The notes under the pieces were generated by a model. It saw only the letters and a program-made list of their open reading frames with translations, had not been told where the DNA came from and made no database searches. This document shows, piece by piece, positions 35,000 through 43,259 of a stretch of 64,000 nt of DNA. A program made the translations under genes and the position numbers. Source of the stretch: Bradyrhizobium australiense (lineage in GTDB: Bacteria; Pseudomonadota; Alphaproteobacteria; Rhizobiales; Xanthobacteraceae); contig NZ_JAAVLX010000004.1 in the NCBI RefSeq assembly GCF_013114825.1, forward strand, positions 558,001-622,000. Direction: 5' to 3'. The stretch's first letter is position 1. Each line of letters begins with the position of its first letter.

Positions 35000-36667
35000 T
35001 TTCAGCGCAGTGCGCGACCGTTCTTGTTTTTTGAGCTGGCTTGGTTTCTTTTGCTTGTTCTGTGGCGTTGGCTTGGCTGGCGCGACATGGCCGGACGATA
35101 TGAACCTCGCTTTGACCTCTGCGATCAGTTCATCCAAGGTCTCGACGCGAACCGCCCTGTGACGGGCCAAAGAAGCATCCGAAAGCGTCAGATATGGCTT
35201 GGCATTGTCTGATTTGGGCACGATCACATAGTCTTGGATTAGCTTGTTGGCATCGTTCAGTCGCGGGACAATAAACAGCTCTGATCGCATCTTCCTCAGA
35301 TGGGCTCGCCATTGTGATGTGCGGCTTGCGCTCTTCCTTGGCGGTTGCCGCGCCACGCGAAATGAGATGATGTTGCGCGTTCCGTTCAGTGCCAGGCTTG
35401 GACCGTCCTCTCTAAGATGCAGTTGAAGTCCAAGTTCGGTCCTTAGCGCCTCCGCGACCTGCGCCGCCAGTTTTGACAATACATCGGCCCAATGCTGCCG
35501 CGCATCATACCAAGCGCAGTCCCGTGAGGCCTTATAGCCAATGAGCGCATAGGCTTTTCTTATCGAGCCAAAATGCTTGACGTAACATTGGGGAGAAGGA
35601 AGTCCGGCCGTATTGCGGATGATGCCATCGCTAAGCTTTCCCTTGCGAGCGAGCGTAAGTCGCAGCCGGCGCAACATTTCGTCTTCTGGGATGGAGATAT
35701 ATTGCTCAGCCATGATTTTTTGGGCACGTGCGAAGAGGTCTTGGTCGATCATCGGGTCAACCGCCGCCGCGCTCCGAACCCACAGGTGTTGAGGATTGTT
35801 TACCAGCTTCTGTCCAAGGCGGCGGGATGTACGGTTGTAGACCAGATTCCCGACATAGTTCTCGTTCTTGAGAATCGCCTGGATCATGATGTCGGTCCAA
35901 GGACGCCCATGATGATTGGCCACGTTCACTCGATTGAGCTGTCGTGCAATCTCAACGTACGTTTTCCGCTCGACAACGAATTGCTGAAAGATCCATCTGA
36001 CGACCGCGACTTCTTCTTCAGACCCTAGCCGGAGCCGCACACGGTCCGTTTTCAGAGCCTTGCATTCCCCCGTCGCCAACTTACCTTTCGAACGTTGCTT
36101 CTCATCGACCATCTCCCTGTGGAGTCCGAACGTGAGCGGGCCACCCACGCGATAGCCGAGGCCCGCTATCCGGCAGTGACCGGCGTGCACCTTCACGCCA
36201 AGCTCTCGGCTATACTCAGCCGCCATGACACGCTTGATGTTCTTTACGATGCTCGACAGCAGGCTTCCATCGTTGTCGAACTGTTCAGCGCAATAGGCAA
36301 CCTTGATGCCGTTGCGCTTGCAGATAAACTCGTAATGTGCGCTCTCATCAACATCCTGGAACCGTCCCCACCGGCTGACATCGTAAACCAGCACGTGATC
36401 AAAATCCGTGTTTCCTGATTGAACATCCTCGATCAATTCGATCAGGCCCGCCCGCCCGTTGATCCTGACTCCGCTGCGTCCTTCGTCGACGTACGTCCGA
36501 ACGATGGTGAGGTTCCGTTGCTGAGCGTACGCTGCGATGGCCGCAGCCTGGTTCTGTATCGAATAGCGCTGCAGGTCGGTGGACATTCGAACGTACTGAG
36601 CCGCGCGAAGTGCCTTCTGGGTCTTTGCCAGTTGCGTATTGCGGCGGATGACAAGCGCATTGACCAT
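34946..36667 (-). CDS. Large serine recombinase
   Basis: Site-specific recombinase of 573 residues. The resolvase catalytic domain spans 22-170 with nucleophile Ser29 (QYVRMSTDLQRYSIQNQ), VDEGRSGVRINGRAGL and the YDVSRWGRFQD arginine motif. The recombinase domain follows (IAGLGYRVGGPLTFGLHRE to VYNRTSRR, about 170-285), then a long C-terminal region with no clear zinc-ribbon cysteines. Such enzymes integrate and excise phages and genomic islands. It probably mobilises part of this island. The 3' end is embedded in a repeat copy, suggesting that the present stop may not be the ancestral one. Confidence 0.93.
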   Translation of the reverse strand: MVNALVIRRNTQLAKTQKALRAAQYVRMSTDLQRYSIQNQAAAIAAYAQQRNLTIVRTYVDEGRSGVRINGRAGLIELIEDVQSGNTDFDHVLVYDVSRWGRFQDVDESAHYEFICKRNGIKVAYCAEQFDNDGSLLSSIVKNIKRVMAAEYSRELGVKVHAGHCRIAGLGYRVGGPLTFGLHREMVDEKQRSKGKLATGECKALKTDRVRLRLGSEEEVAVVRWIFQQFVVERKTYVEIARQLNRVNVANHHGRPWTDIMIQAILKNENYVGNLVYNRTSRRLGQKLVNNPQHLWVRSAAAVDPMIDQDLFARAQKIMAEQYISIPEDEMLRRLRLTLARKGKLSDGIIRNTAGLPSPQCYVKHFGSIRKAYALIGYKASRDCAWYDARQHWADVLSKLAAQVAEALRTELGLQLHLREDGPSLALNGTRNIISFRVARQPPRKSASRTSQWRAHLRKMRSELFIVPRLNDANKLIQDYVIVPKSDNAKPYLTLSDASLARHRAVRVETLDELIAEVKARFISSGHVAPAKPTPQNKQKKPSQLKKQERSRTALKDRPNFRGHVRESRTARA

Positions 36668-36751
36668 GAGCTTTACTCCCGATCGGTCTGCTCGCAGGCC
36701 ATCCCATCTCTGAACCGACCTCGGTGCAAGGGCTGTCTTTTGGGTGCGGTT

Positions 36752-36949
36752 CTAATTCGCTTGCGGGTGGATTAGCTGATAGATCGGGTACCACCACCGC
36801 TGCGGGTCAAACTGGCGGTTTCGGTTGACGATGCCGTCATAAGCAGAGTTGAGCAGGCAGAAGAAAAGGGTCATCGCGAAGAACACGGCAAAGCCGTCTA
36901 TGGCTTGGCGGATGTCGGGCCTGACCTTAGCCCGAAGTTGCTTTAGCAT
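36752..36949 (-). CDS. Small membrane protein
   Basis: Protein of 65 residues from ATG 36949. It has one membrane helix (AIDGFAVFFAMTLFFCLLNSAYDGIV, about 16-40) followed by an aromatic, charged tail (DPQRWWYPIYQLIHPQAN). An upstream start at 37030 is possible but overlaps the lipoprotein gene end. It lies between the recombinase and a small lipoprotein gene, all minus strand. No family recognised. Confidence 0.5.
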   Translation of the reverse strand: MLKQLRAKVRPDIRQAIDGFAVFFAMTLFFCLLNSAYDGIVNRNRQFDPQRWWYPIYQLIHPQAN

Positions 36950-36978
36950 TTCACAGCCCCGGCGGCCGATGCAGTTCA

Positions 36979-37329
36979 TTAGTTGCAGTAGGTGTGCACC
37001 CGTCCCATGCCAACGTTCATCGATTGGCATCTGGTTGGCGGGGCAATAGGTTGCAGCATTGGGGTGCTGGGGGCCGAAGTGATCGTGTTATCTACGACGA
37101 TCGGTCGAGACATCATCGCTGCGTTGTCGGAGTCGTCACGCGCTTTTTGTTGAGCAATGCGGCATTGAATGTAGATATCTGTTCCAGGCTTCGCGCCGTA
37201 GCCTTTGCAGACTTCGTCGTCCTTGGCTGCGAATTCGGCTTTCTTGGCGGCAATCTCCGCCTCCGACATACCAAGGCATCCGGTCAGCGCAACCGCCAGA
37301 ACCAGCAACAGCAATCTTGCAGCGTGCAT
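36979..37329 (-). CDS. Small lipoprotein
   Basis: Protein of 116 residues with signal peptide and lipobox LTGC (LLLLVLAVALTGCLG), lipidated at Cys18. The mature region is helical (AEIAAKKAEFAAKDDEVCKGYGAKPGTDIYIQCRIAQQKARDD), then Pro/Ser-rich with further cysteines (RCQSMN, HTYCN). I recall near-identical small lipoproteins in many Bradyrhizobium genomes, always without function. Preceded by a GGGGAATCG ribosome-binding region. Confidence 0.85.
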   Translation of the reverse strand: MHAARLLLLVLAVALTGCLGMSEAEIAAKKAEFAAKDDEVCKGYGAKPGTDIYIQCRIAQQKARDDSDNAAMMSRPIVVDNTITSAPSTPMLQPIAPPTRCQSMNVGMGRVHTYCN

Positions 37330-37397
37330 TTTCGATTCCCCAATCCCCTTGCTTGTAGTGTGGCACAGGGGACTGGGGAATGTCCAAGGTGAGGCGG

Positions 37398-37544
37398 CTA
37401 TTCCAGAACCTCGTACTCAAAGGCCACGCCCTCCGGGTCGTTCTCCTCGAACCATTTCTCCGCGGCATCTTGGTTTGCGAACACCTTGATGTGCTCGGCA
37501 TCGCCAACCTGCTTGCTAGTGTTGACGTAGACAAAAACAGTCAT
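37398..37544 (-). CDS. Conserved 48-residue protein
   Basis: Complete small gene: MTVFVYVNTSKQVGDAEHIK followed by VFANQDAAEKWFEENDPEGV and AFEYEVLE, stop TAG. The composition is that of a compact alpha/beta protein, and I recall very similar sequences throughout Bradyrhizobium. The start overlaps the stop of the upstream 95-residue gene (ATGA), so the two form a coupled operon. Function unknown. Confidence 0.85.
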   Translation of the reverse strand: MTVFVYVNTSKQVGDAEHIKVFANQDAAEKWFEENDPEGVAFEYEVLE

Positions 37545-37828
37545 TGGTCTCTCTTCAGCTTTCGCTTGCCCCAATGATGACTTTTGCGATCGGGATTAAA
37601 AACCCGTTCGACGTGACGGTTCAACGCTCGCATTACGCCGATTCGGGCCAACATCGTCGGGCCGCCGCTTTCAACAACGAGGATTAGCGCCTCCATCGCT
37701 GCCTGCCATTCCGGCGCGGAATGTTCAGCCTCGGGCAGCTTCGCGATGTAACTGGCGGCATCCCTCAAGGTGAGGAGGCGCCGGCCACTCGGAAGCGGTA
37801 TTGGATCCTCAAATGAGGCGGACCACAA
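37541..37828 (-). CDS. Conserved 95-residue protein
   Basis: Starts at TTG 37828 (WSASFEDPIPLPSGRRLLTL). It has a central helix pair (EWQAAMEALILVVESGGPTMLARIGVMRALNRHVERVF) and a basic tail (SHHWGKRKLKRDQ). I recognise the family as a frequent Bradyrhizobium orphan, often in several copies per genome; function unknown. It is coupled by ATGA overlap to the 48-residue gene. The 19 bases straddling its start are repeated in inverted orientation at 41901-41919. Confidence 0.85.
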   Translation of the reverse strand: MWSASFEDPIPLPSGRRLLTLRDAASYIAKLPEAEHSAPEWQAAMEALILVVESGGPTMLARIGVMRALNRHVERVFNPDRKSHHWGKRKLKRDQ

Positions 37829-37843
37829 TCAGGGGACGTGATC
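37825..37843 (+). repeat. 19-base inverted repeat, left arm
   Basis: ACAATCAGGGGACGTGATC is the exact reverse complement of 41901-41919. The arms bracket a 4.06-kb block with the CBASS-like genes and a membrane protein. The arm covers the start and leader of the 95-residue gene, so it may instead reflect a duplicated leader sequence. Confidence 0.75.
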
Positions 37844-37850
37844 CTTCCTG

Positions 37851-38141
37851 CTACCACCAATGCTGTACGGCTTGTTGAGGAAGTATTCGCGGTTGCCCAG
37901 CGCGATTTGCGCCTACTGATCGATGGCGACCGTAATGGCCTGGACGTGCTAGACCGTCTATTTTGTCCATCCTCTGCAGCAGCGCTTCAGCGGAAGTCGT
38001 TGAGATTCCTGCTTTTTGGCGCTGCAGGATTTGCTTGCGCTGGCGGCCCAACTGGACGCGCATGTGCTCGATTTCATTGCGGATGTGATCAAGTCCATGG
38101 CCCACTGACGGTGAGCCGCTGTTAGCACAAATCAGGAACAT
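37851..38141 (-). CDS. Hypothetical helical protein, C-terminus doubtful
   Basis: Protein of 96 residues. The first 60 (GLDHIRNEIEHMRVQLGRQRKQILQRQKAGISTTSAEALLQRMDKI) form a basic coiled coil of a type I recall in Bradyrhizobium mobile regions. The last 35 residues have poor composition, so a frameshift may have replaced the native C-terminus. The ATG at 38141 lacks a ribosome-binding site; a GTG at 38105 is an alternative. It is divergent from the CD-NTase gene with an 85-base gap, where the CBASS promoter must lie. Confidence 0.55.
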   Translation of the reverse strand: MFLICANSGSPSVGHGLDHIRNEIEHMRVQLGRQRKQILQRQKAGISTTSAEALLQRMDKIDGLARPGHYGRHRSVGANRAGQPRILPQQAVQHWW

Positions 38142-38226
38142 TGAGTCAAGGCGGGATAAGTCTCTTCAGCCCTTGGTTGCGCCCCAACCGACGCTATACT
38201 TCCGAGGTTCATCATCCGGTTTCATC

Positions 38227-39108
38227 ATGCCATTTACGGTCCCTGAGAGCTTCGCCAAGCTCCGGTCCAACCTAGAGATAACCTTCCCCCAGGCGACGAC
38301 GGTTTCGACGCGTCAGCAAGGTGTACGCGCAACGATTGCCGACGGCTTCAAGATCATTGAGGACTTCCTCACTGGGTCCTACATCCGCTCCACGATGATT
38401 TCACCGCTCAAAGAAGCGGACGTGGATATCTTCGTCGCGCTCGATCCCTCTTATTATCGGCACTACAACGGACAAAATGGCGGGCAGCGCGGTCTGCTCG
38501 ACTACATGAGGCGCACGCTCCTCAAGACCTACACTTCCACGCCAGACATCTCACGCAACGGCCAGGCCGTGACTATTCGCTTCAGCGACTTCGTCGTGGA
38601 CGTGGTGGTGGGCTTCCAGCGTCTTGGCGGCGGCTACATCATTGCTAACGCCAATAACAACCAGTGGCTTGAAACCGACCCCAAAAAGCACGTCGAGATA
38701 ATGGCGACGGCGAACAAGGCTCACAAAGGAAACCTCGTGCCGATCATCAAGATGCTGAAGAGCTGGAATAAGAGCCACAGCTATTTGCTCCGCTCATTCC
38801 ACATCGAGGTATTAGCACTAGAGGTCTTCCAAAACGTCACGATCACGGATTATCCCTCGGGGATTCGTTTCTTCTTCGACCGAGCGCAGGCCAGGGTCAC
38901 AGAACAGAATCTCGACCCGGCAGGATTCGGCGATGACATCGGCAGATATTTGAACTCACAAGAAAAAGTTCACGAAGTCATCGACCGGCTTCAGACTGGC
39001 TTCAAGCAAGCTGTAAAGGCCGAGAAATATGCCGCCGCCGGAGACCCGATAAGCGCTATTGCCCAGTGGAGAAAGATCATGCCCAATCACTTCCCCGCTT
39101 ATGGCTGA
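38227..39108 (+). CDS. CD-NTase (CBASS cyclic oligonucleotide synthase)
   Basis: cGAS/DncV-like nucleotidyltransferase of 293 residues. The Pol-beta signature is intact: Gly50-Ser51 in FLTGSYIRSTMISPL, metal-binding Asp65 and Asp67 (ADVDIFVAL), and third Asp125 (FVVDVVVGF). A helical C-terminal half with KMLKSWNKSHSYLLRSFHIEVLA follows. On phage infection such enzymes make a cyclic nucleotide that activates the neighbouring effector. ATG 38227 gives the typical length; an earlier start adds 18 residues. It overlaps the effector gene by 8 bases. Confidence 0.92.
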   Translation: MPFTVPESFAKLRSNLEITFPQATTVSTRQQGVRATIADGFKIIEDFLTGSYIRSTMISPLKEADVDIFVALDPSYYRHYNGQNGGQRGLLDYMRRTLLKTYTSTPDISRNGQAVTIRFSDFVVDVVVGFQRLGGGYIIANANNNQWLETDPKKHVEIMATANKAHKGNLVPIIKMLKSWNKSHSYLLRSFHIEVLALEVFQNVTITDYPSGIRFFFDRAQARVTEQNLDPAGFGDDIGRYLNSQEKVHEVIDRLQTGFKQAVKAEKYAAAGDPISAIAQWRKIMPNHFPAYG

Positions 39109-39769
39109 GTCCACTGGCGAGCGGCCCGCCTCACTGGCCCATAGCAAGATCATCGACGAAGCTAAGCGCCTGGAGGAGTCCACCCTCTATTCCATGAAGG
39201 GTCACCACTGCGCAGCAGCCCGGTGGAGGAAGGGCCACCTTTGGCTCGGTTTGCCCTCAGTCGTTATTTCAGGCCTCGTTGGCGCCACAGCTTTCACTAA
39301 GCTGGCAGAGCAGCAGCCTTGGATAGGATACCTCGCTGGCGCCTTGGCAATCTTCGTTGCCATACTCTCGGGCGTCACGACCTTCCTAAATCCAAACGAC
39401 CGGGAGGCCGCACACCTGTCCGTCGCCCACGGCTACGACAAGCTCAACAATGATGCTCGATTCTTTCACTCGATTGTATGCTGGCAAGGGGAGTCTGAAG
39501 AATTTTTGACCGCCAGGCTCCGGACGCTAATCGATGAAAAGGACAAGTTGAACGCCAACAGTCCGCAGATTCCGGATTGGGCCTACAAAAAGGCAAGGAA
39601 GGGCATCGACGCAGGAGAGACGAAATTCGAAGTCGACAAAGAAGAGCCACCCCCGCCTACCCCATCAAAGCCTCATGGCGCACCCGATGTGTTGCCACCA
39701 AGATCCCCGCCGGCACCTCGCGGACCTTTTAGATCGGGTATTCGACTCAAGCCAACCAACAAAAGCTAA
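39101..39769 (+). CDS. SLATT-domain two-TM effector
   Basis: Protein of 222 residues from ATG 39101 (MAESTGERPASLAHSKIIDEA). An N-terminal helix and the motif HHCAAARWRKGHLWLGLP lead into two membrane helices (VVISGLVGATAFTKLA, about 48-64, and IGYLAGALAIFVAILSGVTTF, about 74-94). A conserved DREAAHLSVAHGYDKLNNDARFF segment and a long helix follow. This is the SLATT fold (SMODS/SLOG-associating two-TM effector), predicted to disrupt membranes when triggered by a nucleotide signal. The Pro-rich C-terminus is variable. Translationally overlapped with the CD-NTase, so both form one operon. Confidence 0.9.
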   Translation: MAESTGERPASLAHSKIIDEAKRLEESTLYSMKGHHCAAARWRKGHLWLGLPSVVISGLVGATAFTKLAEQQPWIGYLAGALAIFVAILSGVTTFLNPNDREAAHLSVAHGYDKLNNDARFFHSIVCWQGESEEFLTARLRTLIDEKDKLNANSPQIPDWAYKKARKGIDAGETKFEVDKEEPPPPTPSKPHGAPDVLPPRSPPAPRGPFRSGIRLKPTNKS

Positions 39770-40022
39770 TCGACTCTCATGTGCTTCGGCCAGAGCACGA
39801 GCTCAACGACTAGCTTCATGACATCGGCTTCGCCAGGTCCTTTGAGTTGGTCGCAGACCACGGCTCCGACACGCCTTCCAGATTTCCTCGAATTGTTCAT
39901 CCCGCACGTCGCGCGGGTTGAGTGAAGCTTGAGGCGGTAGGGGTATATATCAGGTGGCAAGCACCAAATTTACACTCCGACCCATTCATGGCTTACTGAG
40001 ACCATGTGGAGGGCAGCAGGCT

Positions 40023-40781
40023 ATGTCTTTCGATCTAGATTTTGTTGAGACTTTTCAGTGGTTTTCCTTCCTAGGATTCATGGCGCTCTCCATTGCCGTC
40101 CTGGCAAGAGACCACGCCCACCAGATCGCGATCATTTGGTACATCAACACATTGTTCTTCGTTTTCTTCGTATGCATCGGCTTCGCTGCAGAAAGCAGCA
40201 ACGTCCGCCTGACCGAGGTATGCGGGTCATATGAAGACACGTGCAAGCACATCTACAAGATGCTCATCAGTCTCGATGATGAGGTCAATCTCCTTCTTTT
40301 TGGTCTCGCACTTGCGATCGTTCCTCAGCTGCTGACCTACGTTTTCGGAATCCTCTCCGGCTCAGCCGCGACGCCCCGCTACGTCTCATTGGCTGGAAAA
40401 ATCGCTTTTTGGAGCTGGATAAAATTCATTGCTGGCCTCGCCGGGATTTCCAGTGCCGCCCCCTTTGCGACATGGCTTGCGGGCAAACCGGTTAGCGTCG
40501 AAAGCCTCTTCGCCGGGATAATTTACATATCCTTCGCGTTTGTATTTGCCGCGATCTATGTCCTTCTCACCGAAAGGATTCCGGCGGTTATTAAGGCATG
40601 GTCTGGCAAAGTTGGAGATTTCGCAAATCGGTTTGTCACCCGCATCCACAAGTTCGCCACTAGGAATTTACCGGCGACACCTGAGCCCCATCCGCACAGC
40701 CTGACCAGGCAAGCCCTAATACAGTTTCTGAAATCAGATGCAGTATACGATTATGTCGTGCAGGATAAACCAAAGGCATAA
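40023..40781 (+). CDS. Multi-pass membrane protein, unknown
   Basis: Protein of 252 residues from ATG 40023; an upstream GTG would add 23 residues. About five hydrophobic segments are seen: WFSFLGFMALSIAVLA, IAIIWYINTLFFVFFVCIGFAA, LLLFGLALAIVPQLLTYVFGIL, IKFIAGLAGISSAAPFATWLA and FAGIIYISFAFVFAAIYVLL. A basic cytoplasmic tail of about 60 residues follows. No family recognised. It follows the SLATT gene on the same strand by 253 bases and ends before a terminator, so it could be a third member of the defence locus or an unrelated insertion. Confidence 0.8.
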   Translation: MSFDLDFVETFQWFSFLGFMALSIAVLARDHAHQIAIIWYINTLFFVFFVCIGFAAESSNVRLTEVCGSYEDTCKHIYKMLISLDDEVNLLLFGLALAIVPQLLTYVFGILSGSAATPRYVSLAGKIAFWSWIKFIAGLAGISSAAPFATWLAGKPVSVESLFAGIIYISFAFVFAAIYVLLTERIPAVIKAWSGKVGDFANRFVTRIHKFATRNLPATPEPHPHSLTRQALIQFLKSDAVYDYVVQDKPKA

Positions 40782-40889
40782 AATGTTTTACCAGTGCGAA
40801 TCTCTCGGTAGCAGCAGCAACGAGGTATATCGGCGTGTATGACTTTGGAAGGTCGCCTTAACCAGACACTTGCAATATGCTGACGACTC

Positions 40890-40912
40890 GCCCGCTTCAT
40901 GCGGGCTTTTTA
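40890..40912 (+). terminator. Rho-independent terminator
   Basis: Stem GCCCGC/GCGGGC with loop TTCAT followed by TTTTTATT. It lies 108 bases after the membrane-protein stop in the direction of the defence genes and probably ends their transcript. Confidence 0.8.
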
Positions 40913-41280
40913 TTGATACAAACTTTCCGACGCGGGCTTCGCCACTCCCTGAACATCTTAAAGCTTTCTACTGACGCGAATGGCGATCGACGACGTACGC
41001 CCTTCTTGTGGCGGCAGCTTAAGGTCACGATGTGGCAGAACGACGCTCGGAGCCTTGGCCTCGCGACGATGGCGCGTCCAGTGAGATGGGTGGAATTGGA
41101 CTAGCTCTAGCCTTCGATGGAGACGTTTCTCTCGAAGAGCCGTAATGGCCATTGAGCCATGGCGCCAACACCAGATCAGGTTTCCCCGTTCGGCCCTCGA
41201 TATTTGACCTCGGCTTTGGCGGCTTCGAGGGTTTGTCCCTGCCAAATGTTCCTTCCTGAGCTTTGTAAGGTAACACCCTT
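40913..41280. other. Gene-free stretch
   Basis: No gene is supported. Several short frames have implausible composition. The sequence leads directly into repeat copy 3. Confidence 0.4.
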
Positions 41281-41720
41281 GGACAGGTTATCGACCACCA
41301 ACATCATCACAGGGCTTGATGGCTGGGCATCAAGTTACTGCTTCCTGTCCCTCGCCTCTAGGTCGCCAGCGCTAGACCACGGCACGAGGTATCTGTGGAT
41401 TGCAATGGTGGTGATGCTTGCGATGGTCCATCGAGCCCTAATGTGAGGCAAGAAAGATCAGGGTGAGGCATTGAGCCCTGACCTAGCCCTTTTGCCCGCG
41501 TAACCCTTGTAGTTGATCCGGTGTGAGGTGATCGGGCTTCTAGGTCACTTGGAGCACTAGGGGCAAGTGGTCCCTGCTGGCAGCCTAGCCTTCGCCCTTG
41601 GGCAATTGAGGATGAGTGGGGAGAAGCATCAACGTCTGTATCAGTACTCTAAGCCGGGGCTCTACCGGTTAGTGCTTTAGGGCGACCTGGAGCTTGCATT
41701 AGTGGAAGCGAAAGAAATCG
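41281..41720 (+). repeat. Four-copy non-coding repeat, copy 3
   Basis: Starts 'ggacaggttatcgaccacca', then 'catcatcacagggcttgatg', 'gtaacccttgtagttgatcc', 'ttctaggtcacttggagcac', 'tagtgctttagggcgacctg', and ends 'cattagtggaagcgaaagaa'. Order and spacing follow copy 1 closely while the text between blocks has diverged, so an old but structured element is likely. Confidence 0.7.
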
Positions 41721-41900
41721 AGTCAATTCGCTTCGTGGATCACTGGCGCGTACTCATTGACGCGTATGTCGGTTTTTGGACGCGAAGCAGAAATCATAAG
41801 CTCGATTCGGAGCCTTACCGGTTGTGCGCTAGAACGCCCCCAGAGTGGATGGTCGATGTCCTTCCGAAGCCATTTTTATAGTAGCGGTAGTGACATGAGT

Positions 41901-41919
41901 GATCACGTCCCCTGATTGT
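41901..41919 (-). repeat. 19-base inverted repeat, right arm
   Basis: GATCACGTCCCCTGATTGT, exact reverse complement of 37825-37843. It lies about 80 bases upstream of the ligase gene start and 1.1 kb after the membrane-protein gene. Confidence 0.75.
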
Positions 41920-41999
41920 TCGGGAATTTCAGGAAGTAAGTAAAATGCTCGCCGTCGCCCTCCAAGGTGCGGCGGGCCTTTATTTTGTGAGTTTCCCGA

Positions 42000-42902
42000 G
42001 TGTCAAAGCGGACCGAGATGCCGGGGTTCATTAAGCCCCAGCTTGCCACCCCGAAGCCCAAGGCGCCAAAGGGCGACCAATGGCTTCATGAAATCAAGTT
42101 CGACGGCTACCGCTTGCAAGTTCACGTAAACAGCGGTCAGAAGAAGGTGTACACCCGCACCGGGCTGGACTGGACTAAGCGCTTCTCCACAATCGCTGGC
42201 GCTCTCGACATTCCCGGCCAAGCAATCATCGATGGAGAAGTGGTTGTAGTCCACGAGGGCCGCGCCAACTTTTCCGAACTTCAAGCCGAACTGGCCGCAG
42301 GCAGACAGGATCGACTGGTTTTCTACGCATTCGATCTTCTCTGGCGCAACGGAGACCTTCGAGGGCTGCCGCAGATCGAACGCAAACAACTCTTGTTAGA
42401 CCTGCTCGGCGAAAATGACATCGAACTGCCCGTACTGTTTTCCGAACATCTCGTCGGAGACGGTCAGAAGATGTTTGAGCATGCCGCGAAGCTGAATTGG
42501 GAGGGCATTATCTCTAAGCGGGCGGACGCCCCGTATCGGTCGGAGCGAAATGAGAACTGGCTGAAGATCAAGGCGGTTCACAAGGGCAAGTTTCCGGTCA
42601 TCGGGTTCGTCAAAGACCCTAGCGGCGTCGCGGCGCTCTATCTCGGCAAGAAGGAAGGCAACGAACTAGTTTACCTTGGCAAGGTCGGGACAGGCTGGTC
42701 GCGCACTGTATCAAGCCAGATCAGGAAGCAACTCGACACGGTGGTTAGCCCGAAGTCGAAACTTACTAGATCGATCAGGAAGCCGAAGGCGACATGGGTA
42801 GAACCGAAATTCTTTGCCGACGTTGAGTACCGAGACATCACATCGGAAGGCTTACTGCGTGCCAGTTCGTTCAAAGGACTTTCTCGGAAAGATCAATCCT
42901 GA
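42000..42902 (+). CDS. ATP-dependent DNA ligase, stand-alone LigD-type domain
   Basis: Ligase of 300 residues. Adenylation lysine is Lys33 in EIKFDGYR (motif I); TRTGLDW, IIDGEVVVV (motif III/IIIa region), FDLLW, EGIISKRADAPYRSERNENWLKIK (motifs IV-V) and an OB-fold C-terminal region ending in EPKFFADVEYRDITSEGLLRASSFKG follow. It equals the ligase domain of LigD without polymerase or phosphoesterase domains. Such solo enzymes occur as extra copies in rhizobia and are linked to non-homologous end joining with Ku. No ku gene is adjacent. The start is GTG 42000; ATG 42018 is possible. Confidence 0.93.
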   Translation: MSKRTEMPGFIKPQLATPKPKAPKGDQWLHEIKFDGYRLQVHVNSGQKKVYTRTGLDWTKRFSTIAGALDIPGQAIIDGEVVVVHEGRANFSELQAELAAGRQDRLVFYAFDLLWRNGDLRGLPQIERKQLLLDLLGENDIELPVLFSEHLVGDGQKMFEHAAKLNWEGIISKRADAPYRSERNENWLKIKAVHKGKFPVIGFVKDPSGVAALYLGKKEGNELVYLGKVGTGWSRTVSSQIRKQLDTVVSPKSKLTRSIRKPKATWVEPKFFADVEYRDITSEGLLRASSFKGLSRKDQS

Positions 42903-43077
42903 TTGCCTCACCTGTTTCGGATTGGGATGGGTATGCGAAAATCATCCCAAGCGGGCTTGGAGCGACGAGCTGGGTTGCCAGTGTGGGGCGGGCATGCCGT
43001 GCGAGTGCGTCAGTGCTGACGGGCTTGAGGAGCCCGACATCAGTCAAGTTATCGAAGCCCCGCCAACGCGCCATTAA
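42859..43077 (+). CDS. Small cysteine-rich (zinc-binding) protein
   Basis: Protein of about 72 residues with CLTCFGLGWVCENH and CQCGAGMPCEC, six to seven cysteines and a histidine in a zinc-ribbon-like arrangement. I recall the pattern C..C.DLGWVCE.HP from many Bradyrhizobium genomes. The exact start is unclear: GTG 42859 overlaps the ligase gene by 44 bases, and an in-frame ATG lies further inside that gene. Overlap suggests co-expression with the ligase. Function unknown. Confidence 0.7.
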   Translation: MPVRSKDFLGKINPDCLTCFGLGWVCENHPKRAWSDELGCQCGAGMPCECVSADGLEEPDISQVIEAPPTRH

Positions 43078-43259
43078 TGTCGCCTTTTGAATGTCCAGCG
43101 GAAGTGGCGCAGACCAGCCCACGACTTCGCCTTTGACCCATATCGGACCCGTTGACCCCAGAGACCACGATCCGTTTTCTGCACCGGATCATTGGCTCTC
43201 GGATTGGTTGCGGAGCTTGGCTTGGCGGCAACGAACAGTGTCGCACCTGATCCCGCTGC

